Below are positions 1 to 7,107 of a DNA stretch of 10,712 nucleotides, one piece after another. The translations under genes and the position numbers were made by a program. Source of the DNA: JBBDRX01 sp040905245 (GTDB lineage: Bacteria > Bacteroidota > Rhodothermia > Balneolales > Balneolaceae); assembly GCA_040905245.1 (NCBI GenBank), contig JBBDRX010000017.1, forward strand, positions 1-10,712. The letters run 5' to 3'. The notes beneath the pieces are model-generated. The model searched no databases. It worked only from the letters and a program-made list of their open reading frames with translations, and had not been told where the DNA came from. The stretch's first letter is position 1, and each line of letters opens with the position of its first letter.

Positions 1-265
1 AAAAATGTAAAATTCCCGACTGGTACGATTCCGGGTGCATCACCGGACTCCCAGCCAGAAGATCACTCTCCAGCTGGAGTTCGATTGTGTGTACCTGTAT
101 CGTAATTCCAGTCGTAATCTCCGCCTCTACAGTCATTACAGCCTGGGTTGTCTGCTGACCGATTGCCATGTGTGAGAACAGCGGAGTCAAGAGAAACAGG
201 ACAATTATATATATTGATCGCAGTAACACTATATTGACATTATGATATATAACTGTTAAAAACAT
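1..265 (-). CDS. Secreted or surface protein of unknown function, N-terminal part only
   Basis: An open frame without stops runs from an ATG at 265 off the left edge (88 codons seen). The N-terminus has a clear signal peptide: a short basic region (LLRS), a hydrophobic run (IYIIVLFLLTPLF), then SHMAIGQQ with a plausible cleavage near GQ|QTT. The mature start, TTQAVMTVEAEITTGITIQ, is rich in Thr, Val and Ile, as in beta-rich surface or pilus-like proteins of Bacteroidota. That resemblance is an impression, not an assignment. An in-frame GTG at 229 would give a shorter and more ordinary signal peptide, and the codons from 265 to 230 are very AT-rich, so the GTG may be the true start. Neither start has a convincing Shine-Dalgarno. 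It is divergent from the response regulator at 495. Function is not recognised. Confidence 0.6.
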   Translation of the reverse strand, partial: MFLTVIYHNVNIVLLRSIYIIVLFLLTPLFSHMAIGQQTTQAVMTVEAEITTGITIQVHTIELQLESDLLAGSPVMHPESYQSGILHF

Positions 266-480
266 TATATATTATTAATATAAAAAAGTGGCAACAGGAT
301 GTTTTCTACAGATTCATACAGTTTTTTAAGTCAATATTTTTCTAGTTTAATAGCTTATCCGTTCTTCTACGATGTGTGAACAAAATTGACGTAACGGATG
401 GTTATTACCGAACAGCAGTTGATTACATTTATGAAAGCTGAAGTCAAGGGGTCCAGAAGCTCATTTATATAACCACTTAT
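266..480. promoter_or_regulatory. AT-rich divergent intergenic region
   Basis: This stretch separates the divergent secreted-protein gene and response regulator, so it should hold both promoters. It is very AT-rich around 266-295 (mixed A and T runs). I see no convincing complete promoter on either strand and no convincing coding frame. Treat it as a regulatory region by position only. Confidence 0.4.
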
Positions 481-493
481 GTTGTCAGACAAC
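481..493. promoter_or_regulatory. Perfect palindrome directly before the response-regulator start
   Basis: GTTGTC-A-GACAAC has 6-nt arms that are exact reverse complements around one central base. It ends one base before the ATG at 495. It could be an operator half-site pair for a dimeric regulator, or it could affect access of the ribosome to the start. A short frame (ATG at 479, stop at 506-508, nine codons) also overlaps the regulator start, but nothing supports its being translated. Confidence 0.35.
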
Positions 494-494
494 C

Positions 495-890
495 ATGAAA
501 ATGAATGAAAAGAGGGAGTATTCCGATAAGCGCGTCCTGATCATGGAAGACGATATGATTCTCACCCTGAGCCTTGAGCTGATGCTCAAAAAGGCCGGGT
601 TACAGCAGATTCACCGGACCCGTACCGGGGAGGAAGCTGTAGAGTTGGCCCGGAATGAATCACTGGATCTCATTGTGGCCGATATTTATCTTGGAGAAGG
701 GATTCTGGGAACAGAAGCTGTCTGGCAGATTCAGGAACATGCGGATATACCGGTGATATACATAACCGGGAATTCGGACATTCAGAACCGCAACGATGCG
801 GCCCGGACTCATTTCATCGATTATCTTGTTAAACCGATTACAAGTGAACAGCTCTACAAAAGTCTGGACAAAGTCTGGCCTTCGGAGTAG
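495..890 (+). CDS. Stand-alone receiver-domain response regulator
   Basis: The 131 residues are essentially one CheY-like receiver domain with no DNA-binding or enzymatic output domain. The acidic pocket is E18-D19-D20 (VLIMEDD), the phosphoacceptor is D63 (LIVADIYLG), the switch Thr is T91 (YITGNSD), and the conserved Lys is K113 (YLVKPI). All the residues needed for phosphorylation are therefore present. Single-domain regulators of this type usually act through protein contacts: phosphorelay, motility control, or output of a partner kinase. No histidine kinase lies in the window, so it is an orphan here. An outer-membrane protein gene follows 32 nt downstream on the same strand and is probably co-transcribed. 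ATG 501 is an alternative start two codons in. Family assignment is secure; its role is unknown. Confidence 0.9.
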   Translation: MKMNEKREYSDKRVLIMEDDMILTLSLELMLKKAGLQQIHRTRTGEEAVELARNESLDLIVADIYLGEGILGTEAVWQIQEHADIPVIYITGNSDIQNRNDAARTHFIDYLVKPITSEQLYKSLDKVWPSE

Positions 891-922
891 ATTCAATAAT
901 TGAATAACAAATTTGGGACTGT

Positions 923-1486
923 ATGTATATGAAACCGATACGCTACATAACGCTGATTTCCATTTTATTTTTAACTTTTGCACTTGTTCCGGCCGAACGT
1001 TCTGAGGCTCAGTGGGGAGTGGGAGCCTCCTATGAAAGCCGGGATGAGCATCCGAATAACGGGTTTGGCCTCCGGCTTGAGCGGAAAATTCTGCAGGCTC
1101 TTCCGGTTGCCGATTTGTCACTTCGGGCACATGCCAGCTTTTTTAGTGAAGAGATCGACAGCTATGGAGATGCTGGTGACCCGGCAGAGCTTGAGAGTTA
1201 CGATTTTGGACTGGCAGCGCGTGGTGGTGTAAGTCTCGGAATGCTCTCGCCCTATGTTGGACTCGGACTGGGTAGCGAACGTCTCGAAGCGGTTCGAGAG
1301 GGGGTGCAACAGGGATCCTTTGAAAATAACAGTCTATACTGGAATATTTTCACGGGGGCAGAGTTTTCGCTGATTCCACTGGTTAAACCATTTGTCGAAT
1401 ATCGTTTTAGTAAAATGTTCGACGACGATGAGATGGCGTATGGACAAAATGGGCGCTGGGCGATTGGGCTGACCCTGGAATTCTGA
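923..1486 (+). CDS. Small outer-membrane beta-barrel protein
   Basis: The protein has 187 residues. Residues 1-29 form a signal peptide: KPIRY basic start, hydrophobic ITLISILFLTFALVP, then RSEAQ with probable cleavage near residue 29-30. The mature part of about 158 residues alternates polar and hydrophobic residues with many Gly and aromatic positions (WGVGASYES, YDFGLAARGGVSLG, PYVGLGLGSE, WNIFTGAEFSL, PFVEYRFSKMF, RWAIGLTLEF). It ends in Phe, the usual C-terminal signature recognised by the barrel assembly machinery. The size fits an eight-stranded barrel of the OmpA/OmpX-like kind. No peptidoglycan-binding domain follows. ATG 929 is an alternative start. It lies 32 nt after the receiver gene and just before a terminator, so the two form a short transcription unit. 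Substrate or role cannot be inferred. Confidence 0.8.
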   Translation: MYMKPIRYITLISILFLTFALVPAERSEAQWGVGASYESRDEHPNNGFGLRLERKILQALPVADLSLRAHASFFSEEIDSYGDAGDPAELESYDFGLAARGGVSLGMLSPYVGLGLGSERLEAVREGVQQGSFENNSLYWNIFTGAEFSLIPLVKPFVEYRFSKMFDDDEMAYGQNGRWAIGLTLEF

Positions 1487-1509
1487 CTGCCCGTTATACT
1501 GTTATGAAG

Positions 1510-1542
1510 AAGGCAGCCGGTGATGACCGGGTGCCTTTTTTT
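1510..1542 (+). terminator. Intrinsic terminator after the barrel-protein gene
   Basis: AAGGCA (1510-1515) pairs with TGCCTT (1532-1537). One G/G mismatch follows, then CCGG pairs with CCGG around a TGATGA loop. The stem runs into a T tract at 1536-1542. It is 23 nt past the stop codon and closes the receiver/barrel unit. Confidence 0.85.
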
Positions 1543-1573
1543 GTAGGGTTCTTCAAAAGAGAATGCTTATACG

Positions 1574-1581
1574 TATCTTTG
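1574..1581 (+). promoter_or_regulatory. Bacteroidota-type -7 box (TATCTTTG) for the Rel gene
   Basis: TATCTTTG matches the TAnnTTTG -7 element recognised by the Bacteroidota primary sigma factor (family knowledge). It sits in the 49 nt between the upstream terminator and the ATG at 1592. I find no good -33 TTG at the expected distance. If used, transcription would start about 1586-1589, leaving almost no 5' leader. Confidence 0.45.
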
Positions 1582-1591
1582 AAGTATCATA

Positions 1592-3841
1592 ATGAGTAGC
1601 ACAGAGAAACATATCGTAGAGCAGTACGAGTCATTTGAACTGGAGGCTCCTTTGCAGGAGAGTCTTCAGGAGTTGCTGGATCTTTGTCATGAAAACCTTC
1701 AGGAGGTGGACGAAGAGCTGATTCGCAAGGCTTTTCGGCTCTGCTATCTCTCTCATAAGGGAATTACCCGGGCATCAGGTGAACCATATTACCTGCATCC
1801 GCTGGCGGTGGCAAAGATTGTCGCGACCGACCTGGCCATCGATGATGAATCGGTTGCCGCAGCCCTTCTTCATGATACAGTCGAGGATACACCGGTAACG
1901 CTGGAGGATATCCGCTACCTGTTTGATGATACCGTTGCGCATATTATTGATGGTGTTACCAAGATTGCAGGAGTCTTCGAAAGTCGGGATACAAAGCAGG
2001 CGGAAGCATTTATGAAAATGCTTCTTTCCATGGCAGAGGATATTCGCGTGGTGTTGATCAAGTTTGCAGACCGGTTGCATAACATGCGCACAATCCATCA
2101 CCTGCCCAAAGAGAAACAGGTGAAAATTGCCTCGGAGACCATGGAGCTGTATGCACCCCTGGCACACCGATTCGGACTCTTTGAGGTCAAAAATGAGTTT
2201 GAAGATCTCTGTTTCAAGGTTATGGATATAAACTCCTACCGCTTTATTGCGCGTAAACTGAAAGAGAAGAGGGAGTCCAGAGAGCAGTTTATTTATGAAT
2301 TTATGGAGCCGGTCGAAAAAGAGTTGAAGAAGCTCAATTTCCATTTCGAAATAAAGGGCCGGCCCAAACACCTCTACTCTATCTACAAGAAGATGCAGAG
2401 GCAGCAAAAGCCATTTGAAGAGATTTATGATCTGTTTGCAATTCGCATCATTCTTGATGAGCCTCATACGAAAGAGGATTGTTGGCGGGTCTATTCCATT
2501 ATTACTGACTGGTATACCCCTATCCCTCAGCGATTTCGCGATTTTATTTCGGTTCCCAAAGCCAATGGTTACCAGTCACTCCATACTACAGTAATTACCC
2601 AGAAGGGGCGAAAAGTGGAGGTGCAGATTCGAACCCGTCGGATGGATCTGATTGCCGAAAAAGGGGTTGCAGCGCACTGGAAATACAAGGAGGGTGCCGG
2701 GGGGAATTCCTCTCTGGATCGATTTGTTCATTGGGTTCGTGATGTTCTGGACAATCCGAGGCCGGACGCCGCAACCGAGTTTGTCAAGGATTTTCAGCTG
2801 AATCTATATCAGCAGGAGATCTACGTTTTTACTCCGGGTGGGGAGCTCAAGACGTTGCCTCAGGGCGCCTCCTGTATCGACTTCGCATTCGAAATTCACA
2901 GTGAAATCGGAGAACGGGCCATTGCCGCGAAAGTGAACGGGAAGATCGTTCCTCTGAGGCAAAAACTGGAAGTGGGAGACCAGGTCGAGATTATTACTGG
3001 AAACAAGATCAACCTGAATCCAGATTGGATACATGATGTGGTTACCCACAAGGCGAAATCCAGAATTCGCCAGTTTATCAAGCAGAAGGAGCGAAAAATT
3101 GCGGATGACGGACGGGAAATGTGGCAGAAGCGTGCTGCACGCGGCAAGGTGCAGATTTCGGATCAGGAGTTGATGAAAGTTTCGCATCGGTTAAAGTTCG
3201 ACTCCCCTCAGGATCTTTTCTACGAGATTGGTCTCGGAAAGTTCGATGTTAACGATCTGTATGAGGCGGTCGAACAGTTGAAGAGTAAAGGACGGATCGA
3301 TCATCCGGACCGACCACAGGAAGTGGAGGGTCAACTGTCGGATGAGGAGTTCCATCAGAAGTTTATCTCTTCTGCACGAGGGGCTGGCAGTCGCCGCGAT
3401 CTGTTGATCAATGGAGAAGTTGCAGATGTTAAGTACTCCTATGCGAACTGTTGTAATCCGATTCCGGGAGACGAAGTGATCGGGTTTATCAGCCGGGACG
3501 GGGATGTGAAAATCCATCGTTCCAGCTGCAACAACGCGCACCATTTGATGCGGACCGATGGTGAACGAATTATTGATGTGAGTTGGGCCCGGACTATCGA
3601 TAACCAGTTTCTTGCAGCCATCAAGGTAATCGGGGAGGATCGGGTGGGACTGGTGAATGATTTAACGGATGTTGTTTCGAAGTCACTTAAAACCAATATG
3701 AAGAGCATCAATGTAAATAGTGATAGCGGGATGTTTGAAGGAATTCTGACAATTTATGTCAATGACCTGGACCATCTGGAGCAGGTGATTCAGCGAGTCA
3801 GAAAGGTGGAGGGGATCAAGAATGTACTGCGCTACGAATAG
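1592..3841 (+). CDS. rel: Bifunctional (p)ppGpp synthetase/hydrolase, RelA/SpoT family
   Basis: This 749-residue long RSH enzyme makes and degrades (p)ppGpp, the stringent-response alarmone. The order is complete. The HD hydrolase domain covers about 45-200, with H69, H94-D95 (HDTVED) and D160 (FADRLHNMRT) all kept. The synthetase domain covers about 250-365 (GRPKHLYSIYKKM; FISVPKANGYQSLHT 318-332; catalytic Glu E343 in VEVQIRT). The TGS domain is about 409-470 (EIYVFTPGGELK). The conserved-Cys domain has C620-C621, H642 and C646. The ACT domain is about 670-749. Both active sites look intact, so it should be bifunctional. The loop motif is RFRD (314-317), the basic R-x-K-D type of bifunctional enzymes with Arg for Lys. 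No Shine-Dalgarno is visible before the ATG. It is flanked by a terminator upstream and a 183-nt gap downstream, so it is likely monocistronic. Confidence 0.97.
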   Translation: MSSTEKHIVEQYESFELEAPLQESLQELLDLCHENLQEVDEELIRKAFRLCYLSHKGITRASGEPYYLHPLAVAKIVATDLAIDDESVAAALLHDTVEDTPVTLEDIRYLFDDTVAHIIDGVTKIAGVFESRDTKQAEAFMKMLLSMAEDIRVVLIKFADRLHNMRTIHHLPKEKQVKIASETMELYAPLAHRFGLFEVKNEFEDLCFKVMDINSYRFIARKLKEKRESREQFIYEFMEPVEKELKKLNFHFEIKGRPKHLYSIYKKMQRQQKPFEEIYDLFAIRIILDEPHTKEDCWRVYSIITDWYTPIPQRFRDFISVPKANGYQSLHTTVITQKGRKVEVQIRTRRMDLIAEKGVAAHWKYKEGAGGNSSLDRFVHWVRDVLDNPRPDAATEFVKDFQLNLYQQEIYVFTPGGELKTLPQGASCIDFAFEIHSEIGERAIAAKVNGKIVPLRQKLEVGDQVEIITGNKINLNPDWIHDVVTHKAKSRIRQFIKQKERKIADDGREMWQKRAARGKVQISDQELMKVSHRLKFDSPQDLFYEIGLGKFDVNDLYEAVEQLKSKGRIDHPDRPQEVEGQLSDEEFHQKFISSARGAGSRRDLLINGEVADVKYSYANCCNPIPGDEVIGFISRDGDVKIHRSSCNNAHHLMRTDGERIIDVSWARTIDNQFLAAIKVIGEDRVGLVNDLTDVVSKSLKTNMKSINVNSDSGMFEGILTIYVNDLDHLEQVIQRVRKVEGIKNVLRYE

Positions 3842-3954
3842 ACTTCACAAAATGGATACTGGGTTTTGACAGATCTGTTTGAACCATTAAGTATACTGTT
3901 AACAAATCCTTATTCTTTTACCCTTTTTTAATAACTTTTTACCTTTAGCGCTGC

Positions 3955-3962
3955 TATCTTTA
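3955..3962 (+). promoter_or_regulatory. Possible -7 promoter box upstream of the HU gene
   Basis: TATCTTTA matches TAnnTTTG at all fixed positions except the last. It lies in the AT-rich 183-nt gap between the Rel gene and the HU gene, 62 nt before the HU start. A TTGACA at 3866-3871 with TATACT at 3892-3897 is a second candidate, but its 20-nt spacer is too long for a standard sigma-70 site. No clear terminator for the Rel gene is visible in this gap. Confidence 0.2.
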
Positions 3963-4024
3963 TACCTGCTTTGAAAAAAGAATAATACACGGCTATTTCT
4001 AATTCCCAAGATGTTACGTTTTAT

Positions 4025-4351
4025 ATGATTACCTACACAAAAAGAGATATCGTTCGACGCGTTGCTGAATCCATGGATGTGCCTCTGAATCAGGCAGAAC
4101 CGTGGGTTGATACCGTAATTGGTGCACTTCGCGGTACGATGATGGATGCCGATCCGACCTGTCGCATTGAACTCAGAGATTTTGGTGTATTTGAAGTCAA
4201 GGAAACAAAAGCCAAGCCCAAGGCGCGAAATCCGAAAACCAATGAAGTGATTTACGTGCCTGCACACCGAAAAACACACTTCAAGCCAAGCAAACTGTTA
4301 AAGGAATTTCTGCGCCAGCCTCTGGCTGAACTTGAAAAATCCGATAGCTGA
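4025..4351 (+). CDS. HU/IHF-family nucleoid DNA-binding protein
   Basis: The protein has 108 residues; the typical family length is 90-100. Residues 1-45 form the helical dimerisation half (TKRDIVRRVAESMDVPLNQAEPWVDTVIGAL). Residues 48-95 form the beta-arm DNA-binding half: IELRDFGVFEVKETKAK is the core turn, KARNPKTNEVIYVPAH is the DNA-inserting arm, with the Pro of the RNPKT motif that intercalates into DNA, and FKPSKLLKEFL is the closing helix. A ten-residue tail (PLAELEKSDS) extends past the usual end. HU proteins bend and compact DNA as dimers. HU and IHF-like members cannot be told apart here. The stop codon is immediately followed by the ruvX start, so it heads the ruvX-def-fmt cluster and is probably co-transcribed with it. 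Confidence 0.9.
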   Translation: MITYTKRDIVRRVAESMDVPLNQAEPWVDTVIGALRGTMMDADPTCRIELRDFGVFEVKETKAKPKARNPKTNEVIYVPAHRKTHFKPSKLLKEFLRQPLAELEKSDS

Positions 4352-4783
4352 TTGAAACCGTATGGACGTTTGATAGGAATTGATGTCGGTACCCGGCGTA
4401 TCGGTCTGGCCCGGACAGATCTGTTACGGATGTCTGTCAACCCTATTGACACATTTTCCCCACAAGAGATCTGGGGGCAGTTGCAGGATCTTGTGGAAGA
4501 GTCCAGGATACTGGCTTTTGTGGTGGGTTGGCCAACGTCACTTTCCGGCGAAAAGACATCATCGACAGAGATGGCAGAGCGGTTTATTCGGAAACTTGAA
4601 AAAAAGTTTCCCGATATTCCTGTCCATCGGATCGATGAAAGATACAGTTCTGTAGAAGCAGTAGAGCAGATGGTTGCGACGGGTGTTCCCAAACAGAAAA
4701 GACGTGAAAAAGGCAGGGTAGACCGGGTTGCCGCCGCTTTGCTGTTACAATGGTTTATGGAACAAAACAGTGAGTTTGATTGA
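4352..4783 (+). CDS. ruvX: RuvX/YqgF-family nuclease, 16S rRNA processing
   Basis: The protein has 143 residues, the normal length for the family. It has an RNase H-like fold with the signature LIGIDVGTRRIGLA (7-20), including acidic D11, then VVGWPTSLSG (57-66), IDERYSS with D95 and E96 (94-100), and VDRVAAALLLQ with D124 (123-133). These are the conserved acidic catalytic positions. In E. coli the homologue YqgF takes part in pre-16S rRNA 5'-end maturation; a Holliday-junction resolvase role has also been proposed. The start is a TTG at 4352, directly after the HU stop. No ATG lies in frame upstream of the signature, and the only other option is TTG 4370, which would begin at MIGIDVG. Zero spacing suggests translational coupling. 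The stop TGA overlaps the def ATG by one base. Confidence 0.93.
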   Translation: MKPYGRLIGIDVGTRRIGLARTDLLRMSVNPIDTFSPQEIWGQLQDLVEESRILAFVVGWPTSLSGEKTSSTEMAERFIRKLEKKFPDIPVHRIDERYSSVEAVEQMVATGVPKQKRREKGRVDRVAAALLLQWFMEQNSEFD

Positions 4784-5355
4784 TGGCTGTATTGCCAATT
4801 ATAACGTATGACGATCCGATTCTGAGAAAAGAGACGAAACCAGTTCCCGATGGGGACACGTCTGTCGATGCATTAATCGAGGATATGCTCGAGACGATGC
4901 ATCACGCACACGGGGTCGGGTTGGCTGCGCCACAGGTGGGCCAACTTTTACAAGTGTTTGTGATGGACGCCGATCCGATAACGGAAGAGCTGGATGAACC
5001 GGATTTTGGGCCTATGGTGTTTATCAATCCGGAAGTCGTACACCAGTCGGAACAGACGGTCGAGCTGGAAGAAGGATGTCTGAGTATTCCGGAGGTCCGT
5101 GACACAGTTCTTCGCCCGGAGCAAGTGACTATTCGATGGCAGGATCGGTCATCTTCCTCCCGTGAAATGACGTTTGATGGATGGAGTGCCCGTGTGATTC
5201 AGCACGAAATGGATCATTTGAGAGGGAAACTTTTCCTGGACTATCTTTCTGCATTTCGGAAACGTCTTCATAAATCCCGGCTCTCCAAAATTGATGCCGG
5301 TGAATGGGAGGCCGATTATCCGCTGGCCCCCAGAACCAATAATGCAGATCAATAG
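4783..5355 (+). CDS. def: Peptide deformylase
   Basis: The protein has 190 residues. It removes the N-formyl group from nascent proteins at the ribosome exit. All three family motifs are intact: GVGLAAPQ (44-51), EEGCLS with metal ligand C99, and QHEMDH with H141 and H145 as metal ligands and E142 as catalytic residue. The metal is usually Fe(II). A loop at 64-77 (DPITEELDEPDFGP) is acidic and slightly longer than in the E. coli enzyme. I chose ATG 4783, which overlaps the ruvX stop as TGATG, over the TTG one codon earlier at 4780. fmt follows after 9 nt. Def reverses what Fmt does to the initiator tRNA's methionine, and the def-fmt pair is a common bacterial arrangement. Confidence 0.96.
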   Translation: MAVLPIITYDDPILRKETKPVPDGDTSVDALIEDMLETMHHAHGVGLAAPQVGQLLQVFVMDADPITEELDEPDFGPMVFINPEVVHQSEQTVELEEGCLSIPEVRDTVLRPEQVTIRWQDRSSSSREMTFDGWSARVIQHEMDHLRGKLFLDYLSAFRKRLHKSRLSKIDAGEWEADYPLAPRTNNADQ

Positions 5356-5364
5356 AGGTCGATG

Positions 5365-6282
5365 ATGAACAGCGTCTTTATGGGCTCACCGGATTTTGCA
5401 ATACCGAGTCTGAACGCCCTGCACGATTCGTCTTTTAAGATTCAGGCGGTGATCTCCACACCGGACAAAAGGAGGAGTCGTGGAGGCGTCATGACGTCAA
5501 CACCTGTTAAGGGCCGGGCGGTAGAACTGGGTTACCCTGTTCATACCTTCGAATCGACCTCGGATCCGGAGATGGAGTCACTTCTTAAGAAGCTAAAGCC
5601 GGACTTGTTGGTTGTTGTGGCCTTTCGGATCCTTCCACCGGAGATTCTGAAGATTCCCGAGCGGGGATCTATCAATCTACATGCATCTCTGTTACCCAGG
5701 TATCGAGGAGCGGCACCGATTCACTGGGCCATTATCAATGGTGAGGAGGAGACTGGCTGTTCAGTTTTTTTCCTGAATGAGTCGGTCGATACAGGCAATG
5801 TCATTCGACAGGTGCGTACCCGAATCGGCCCGGATGAGACGACAGGAGATCTTTATGATCGCCTGAAAGAGCTGGGAGCCACACTTCTCATTGAATCGAT
5901 TGAACAGATTGTCCATGGAGATGTAGAGGGAGTACCACAACAAGAGATCGAAGCTACACCCGCGCCGAAACTGTATTCTAAGGATGCACATATCGACTTT
6001 TCACATCCGTCCTCCGATGTTCACAATCGAATCCGTGGTTTGAGTCCGTTTCCAGGTGCCTGGGCTCGTTACAAAGGTGAGAAGATGAATCTATACCGAT
6101 CCAGAAAAGGGCCCGACCTGGACCTGGCTCGTGGAGAATTGCTGTTTGCCGAAGGGCGTTATCTGCTTGCCGGGTGCGGAGAAGGGACGGTGGAACTTCG
6201 TGAACTTCAGTTGCCGGGAAAATCCCGTATTTCCGGGAATGATTTCGCCAACGGTTATGACCTGGATACCCGGCTGGAATAG
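5365..6282 (+). CDS. fmt: Methionyl-tRNA formyltransferase
   Basis: The protein has 305 residues, slightly short for a family of about 310-320. It transfers a formyl group from 10-formyl-tetrahydrofolate to Met-tRNA(fMet). The catalytic core is INLHASLLPRYRGAAPI (103-119) with N104 and H106, and D142 in ESVDTGNV. The substrate loop is DKRRSRGGVMTSTPVK (34-49). The C-terminal tRNA-binding domain begins near 207 (DAHIDFSHPSSDVHNRIRGL). Two ATGs are adjacent, 5362 and 5365. I chose 5365 because the AGAGG at 5354-5358, which overlaps the def stop, is then 6 nt away rather than 3, and the product MNSVFMGSPDF matches the family start MxIVFMGTPDF. It is the last gene of the HU-ruvX-def-fmt cluster; no strong terminator follows. 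Confidence 0.95.
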   Translation: MNSVFMGSPDFAIPSLNALHDSSFKIQAVISTPDKRRSRGGVMTSTPVKGRAVELGYPVHTFESTSDPEMESLLKKLKPDLLVVVAFRILPPEILKIPERGSINLHASLLPRYRGAAPIHWAIINGEEETGCSVFFLNESVDTGNVIRQVRTRIGPDETTGDLYDRLKELGATLLIESIEQIVHGDVEGVPQQEIEATPAPKLYSKDAHIDFSHPSSDVHNRIRGLSPFPGAWARYKGEKMNLYRSRKGPDLDLARGELLFAEGRYLLAGCGEGTVELRELQLPGKSRISGNDFANGYDLDTRLE

Positions 6283-6331
6283 AAAATTTCCGCTTCATCT
6301 CTTTTGCAGAAGAGTGGTTGACTAAATCCGA

Positions 6332-6339
6332 TATATTTG
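6332..6339 (+). promoter_or_regulatory. -7 box (TATATTTG) before the ankyrin gene
   Basis: TATATTTG is an exact TAnnTTTG match, 70 nt upstream of the ankyrin-gene ATG, in the 127-nt gap after fmt. No -33 TTG sits at the expected spacing; the nearest are at 6304-6306 and 6318-6320. A weak stem, AGCAG-TATG-CTGCT (6358-6371), follows in the leader. Confidence 0.35.
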
Positions 6340-6409
6340 AGATATACTGGCAGCTTCAGCAGTATGCTGCTCGTAACCAGTTGAACTGATAAATGTAACG
6401 CTACCTGAC

Positions 6410-7093
6410 ATGGAGTATCCTCCTCTATTGCAAGCTGCCTGGCAAGGAAATCTGGATGAAGTAAAACGACTTCATGCGAAGGGTGCGTCAATTGATGAGC
6501 AGCATAAAAATGGTACGACGGCCCTCATGCTGGCAGCGGAGAAGGGACATCTCAATGTAGTCACCTACTTTCTGGAGAGCGGGGCGGACCCGAAGGCCGA
6601 GACCCGGATGGGTGGAACGGCTCTGAACAGAGCCGCTGAAAACGGCAATCTGGAAGTGATGAAGTACCTTCTGGAGAATGATGTGGAAATTGGGGACCTG
6701 GCTGTGATTGTGGCTGCCAGAGAGGGCCGGTTGGAAGCGGTTAAACTGTTGATCGGATCCGGAGCCAACATCAATGCTCAGCAGCGTTGGGGCCAGACGG
6801 CTCTGATGCTTGCAGCCCGTGAAGGACATACTGAAGTGGTGAAATATCTTCTCGAAAAAGGAGCCAACGTCCGTGTCAAGGACAAGAATGGTGATACCGC
6901 TCTCAACATCGCCATTGATAATGACAATGCAGATATCGTGATGCATCTTCGTCGGGCCGGCGCACGTGCCGAAGCCAGAAAAGTTCCCGTGCTTCCGGAA
7001 GAGGAGGATGACGATGATTCTGATGCAGACGATATGGACGATGTAATCGTTGAAGATGATGACATCCCCGACGATGTGGGACTGGACGATTAG
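6410..7093 (+). CDS. Ankyrin-repeat protein with acidic C-terminal tail
   Basis: The protein has 227 residues and no signal peptide or membrane segment, so it is probably cytoplasmic. Six ankyrin units can be read: about 4-34, 35-67 (NGTTALMLAAEKGHLNVV), 68-95, 96-127, 128-160 (GQTALMLAAREGHTEVVKY) and 161-190. Unit 3 is shortened and unit 4 has lost the TALxLA turn (it reads DLAVIVAAREG), so the stack may bend there. Residues 197-227 are a disordered tail with about 20 Asp/Glu in 31 positions. Ankyrin stacks bind other proteins. The acidic tail could mimic nucleic acid, block a basic surface, or simply keep the protein soluble (inference). It is preceded by a -7 box and stands alone between fmt and a pseudogene fragment. 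No binding partner can be named. Confidence 0.88.
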   Translation: MEYPPLLQAAWQGNLDEVKRLHAKGASIDEQHKNGTTALMLAAEKGHLNVVTYFLESGADPKAETRMGGTALNRAAENGNLEVMKYLLENDVEIGDLAVIVAAREGRLEAVKLLIGSGANINAQQRWGQTALMLAAREGHTEVVKYLLEKGANVRVKDKNGDTALNIAIDNDNADIVMHLRRAGARAEARKVPVLPEEEDDDDSDADDMDDVIVEDDDIPDDVGLDD

Positions 7094-7107
7094 TCTCTTC
7101 TTGCAAT

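Noticed and set aside
660..1130. 156-codon minus-strand frame across the receiver and barrel genes
   Set aside because: It is antisense to two well-supported genes and resembles no protein family I recognise.
1775..2467. 230-codon minus-strand frame inside the Rel gene
   Set aside because: It lies wholly antisense to a conserved enzyme, and its His/Cys/Leu-rich composition is typical of a shadow frame.
3869..3878. Palindrome ACAGATCTGT after the Rel gene
   Set aside because: A 10-bp self-complementary word with no T tract and no neighbouring copy; expected by chance at this length scale.
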